DNA from: Larkinella rosea
GTDB taxonomy: Bacteria; Bacteroidota; Bacteroidia; Cytophagales; Spirosomataceae
NCBI RefSeq assembly: GCF_003858635.1
Contig: NZ_RQJO01000008.1
Coordinates: 1,426,001 to 1,490,000 of the forward strand
Reading direction: 5' to 3'
DNA: 64,000 nt
The position numbers and the translations under genes were made by a program. Within the stretch, counting starts at the first letter, position 1. Each line of letters starts with the position of its first letter. The notes beneath the pieces were generated by a model. That model searched no databases. It saw nothing but the letters and a program-made list of their open reading frames with translations, and had not been told where the DNA came from. Shown in pieces: positions 62,611 to 64,000 of this stretch.

Positions 62611-62779
62611 GGTCGCATAGCGACCGAATGTTTGTAGGAAAAGCAGCCGAGTTTGCTCATTTTGCCGGGCCGCCGGGCGGTCGCGTAGCGACCTAACAAA
62701 ATACCCTGTTAGATCGCTACGCGACCAAAAAGAATTCGTTAATCGGGTTATACTACAAACATTCAGTCGCTATGCGACT
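62611..62779. repeat. Nested REP-like hairpin cluster
   Basis: Two inverted pairs lie one inside the other. Outer pair: GGTCGCATAGCGACC plus GAATGTTTGTAG (62611-62637) against its near complement CTACAAACATTC plus AGTCGCTATGCGACT (62753-62779). Inner pair: GGTCGCGTAGCGACC plus TAACA (62679-62698) against TGTTA plus GATCGCTACGCGACC (62707-62726). Each unit is itself a 6-bp hairpin. This is the structure of REP/BIME elements mobilised by RAYT transposases; none is in this window. The rest of 62588-63046 holds no gene and includes an A/T-rich stretch before the protease. Confidence 0.8.
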
Positions 62780-63046
62780 GGAAAGTCCGCTTAAAAAATA
62801 TCCATATAGTCTGGTTTTAACTAGCCGATCGGTGGCTGCCAGGTGATTATAGCAAACCCATTTAATTTTCGAAAAAACCGCACTGTTCTCCCCTGAATTG
62901 GGTGAAATTTGGTGTTCGGAACCCAATAATCAGTAAAATATATAGTAATTCACCTTCGATTCGTTATACCTAACTGCGACCAGCGCGAACACAGTCTCCG
63001 TTTCCGTTGTTAACGAAAATAACTTAACCGATAACTTTTCTTTTTT

Positions 63047-64000
63047 ATGGCGTTCAAAACGATTGTATTCCGACTGCTTAGTCTCTATACATTCATCCTG
63101 CTGGGTTCGGCCCAAAGCCAGGCCCAGTCTTCTCAATGGTTCCACCTGGATTCGAAAGCCGACAGCGTCTGGGGAATCAGCACCGACCGAACCTACCGCG
63201 AATTACTCAGCAACCGCAAACCAACACCCGTGATTGTCGCCGTGATCGACGGAGGCATCGACTCCACCCACGAAGATTTAAAGCGCGTTCTCTGGACCAA
63301 TCCGAAGGAAATCCCTGGAAACGGAATCGACGATGATAAAAATGGCTATGTCGACGACGTCCACGGCTGGAATTTCATTGGCGGCAAAGACGGTCGCAAT
63401 GTCCAGTACGAAACCGCCGAAGTGACCCGGCAATACGTCCGGCTGCGGCCTTTGTACGAAGGCAAAAAACGGTCGTCGCTCAAACCGGCGCAGCAGAAAG
63501 AATACGATCAGTTTGTGAAATACAAAACCGAGATGGAAAAGAAACGTGCTGAATACAAGGAGCAGTACGAATCCTACACCACCTTCAGCAACCAGCTGGT
63601 GACGATCATCGACGGATTGAAAAAAGCATTGGGCGTCGATAAACTCGACACGAATACCCTCAAAAAACCGGCGACCGATGTTGAATTCGTCAAGAAAGCA
63701 GCCGCAGCCATGTACGAAATGACCAGCGCGCAGGGGTTTGGTCAGGCTGAAGACATTCAGGCTGAATTGAAACGCGGACTGGAAGACCTGAAAGCGAAGG
63801 CCGAATACGCTTACAATCCGGATTATGAAAGCCGCTCCATAGTTGGCGACAAACCCGATGACATGAGCGAAACGAATTACGGCAATGCCGATATTACGGG
63901 TCCCGATGCCCTGCACGGCACACACGTCGCCGGAATCATCGGTGCCGACCGAACCAATAATATTGGTGTTTTGGGCGTGGCCGATCAGGTTCGGATCATG
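63047..64000 (+). CDS. Subtilisin-like S8 serine protease, N-terminal part (runs off the window)
   Basis: The first 318 codons are present, open to the window edge. A signal peptide (residues 1-27, TFILLGSAQSQAQ) is followed directly by the catalytic domain: Asp68 in PVIVAVIDGGIDSTHEDL and His293 in LHGTHVAGIIGADRT. There is no classical propeptide. Between Asp and His lies an unusually long insert of about 225 residues, rich in Lys, Glu and helices (YRKPL-type and ELKRGLEDLKAKAEYAYNPD), as in one Bacteroidota S8 group. The Ser and the C-terminus are outside the window. Confidence 0.9.
   Translation, partial: MAFKTIVFRLLSLYTFILLGSAQSQAQSSQWFHLDSKADSVWGISTDRTYRELLSNRKPTPVIVAVIDGGIDSTHEDLKRVLWTNPKEIPGNGIDDDKNGYVDDVHGWNFIGGKDGRNVQYETAEVTRQYVRLRPLYEGKKRSSLKPAQQKEYDQFVKYKTEMEKKRAEYKEQYESYTTFSNQLVTIIDGLKKALGVDKLDTNTLKKPATDVEFVKKAAAAMYEMTSAQGFGQAEDIQAELKRGLEDLKAKAEYAYNPDYESRSIVGDKPDDMSETNYGNADITGPDALHGTHVAGIIGADRTNNIGVLGVADQVRIM

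Noticed and set aside
1-64000. CRISPR array, prophage, insertion sequence or integrase
   Set aside because: No regular direct-repeat/spacer array, phage structural gene or transposase was found on either strand.

Overview
The window reads as chromosomal DNA from an aerobic, free-living Bacteroidota of the order Cytophagales, most likely a Spirosomaceae member (Spirosoma/Larkinella-like); this placement is inference. Supporting signs are two SusC/SusD pairs, an ECF sigma/FecR regulatory pair, many signal-peptide lipoproteins, promoter elements of the Bacteroidota type (TAnnTTTG at -7), almost no Shine-Dalgarno sites, a GC content near one half, and intergenic hairpin repeats typical of the group. 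No rRNA, tRNA, CRISPR array, phage or transposase gene was seen.

Layout. 1-2.5 kb: the end of an arsenic detoxification operon (arsM, arsN2, acr3 and a translationally coupled metallophosphoesterase). 2.6-7 kb: an ABC exporter and a KefB-type cation/proton antiporter. 7-11 kb: two Tat-signal Gfo/Idh/MocA oxidoreductases and a FucP-type sugar permease. 11-12.6 kb: a small ORF with a frameshifted nucleotidyltransferase, and a lipoprotein. 12.9-18.2 kb: signalling, with a TPR histidine kinase and a one-protein hybrid two-component system whose first receiver domain has lost its phospho-acceptor Asp. 18.2-24.8 kb: hairpin repeats, an M81 peptidase, small unknowns, a zinc peptidase, a short graveyard of broken genes and a vanadium haloperoxidase-like lipoprotein. 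24.9-34.2 kb: VCBS lipoprotein, secreted unknown, SusD and SusC. 34.9-38.4 kb: a compact operon of DUF1611 protein, dipeptide-epimerase-like enzyme and amino-acid permease, probably for D-glutamate or cell-wall dipeptide use. 38.7-44.8 kb: a second ABC exporter, an M1 peptidase and a DUF885 protein. 45-50 kb: three carbohydrate-active proteins, one carrying a frameshift in a homopolymer. 50-53.2 kb: cytochrome c, a PHP-GDPD fusion and a cold-shock protein. 53.4-62.6 kb: a polysaccharide utilisation locus (GH97, SusD, STN-bearing SusC, FecR anti-sigma, ECF sigma). The window ends inside a subtilisin-like protease.

How parts work together. The clearest circuits are the arsenic operon (methylation, acetyl transfer, efflux), the sigma/FecR/SusC cascade that should couple glycan uptake at the outer membrane to transcription of its own uptake genes and GH97, and the D-amino-acid operon. 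Much of the rest is scavenging: secreted peptidases, glycosidases and sugar oxidoreductases.

The best leads for something less described are the DUF1611/epimerase/permease operon, the PHP-GDPD fusion, the degenerate receiver in the hybrid regulator, and several families of long perfect inverted repeats, two of which (near 4.5 kb and 62.7 kb) share a nested outer-pair/inner-pair design although no REP-associated transposase lies in the window. One such inverted repeat covers the stop codons of two convergent genes.
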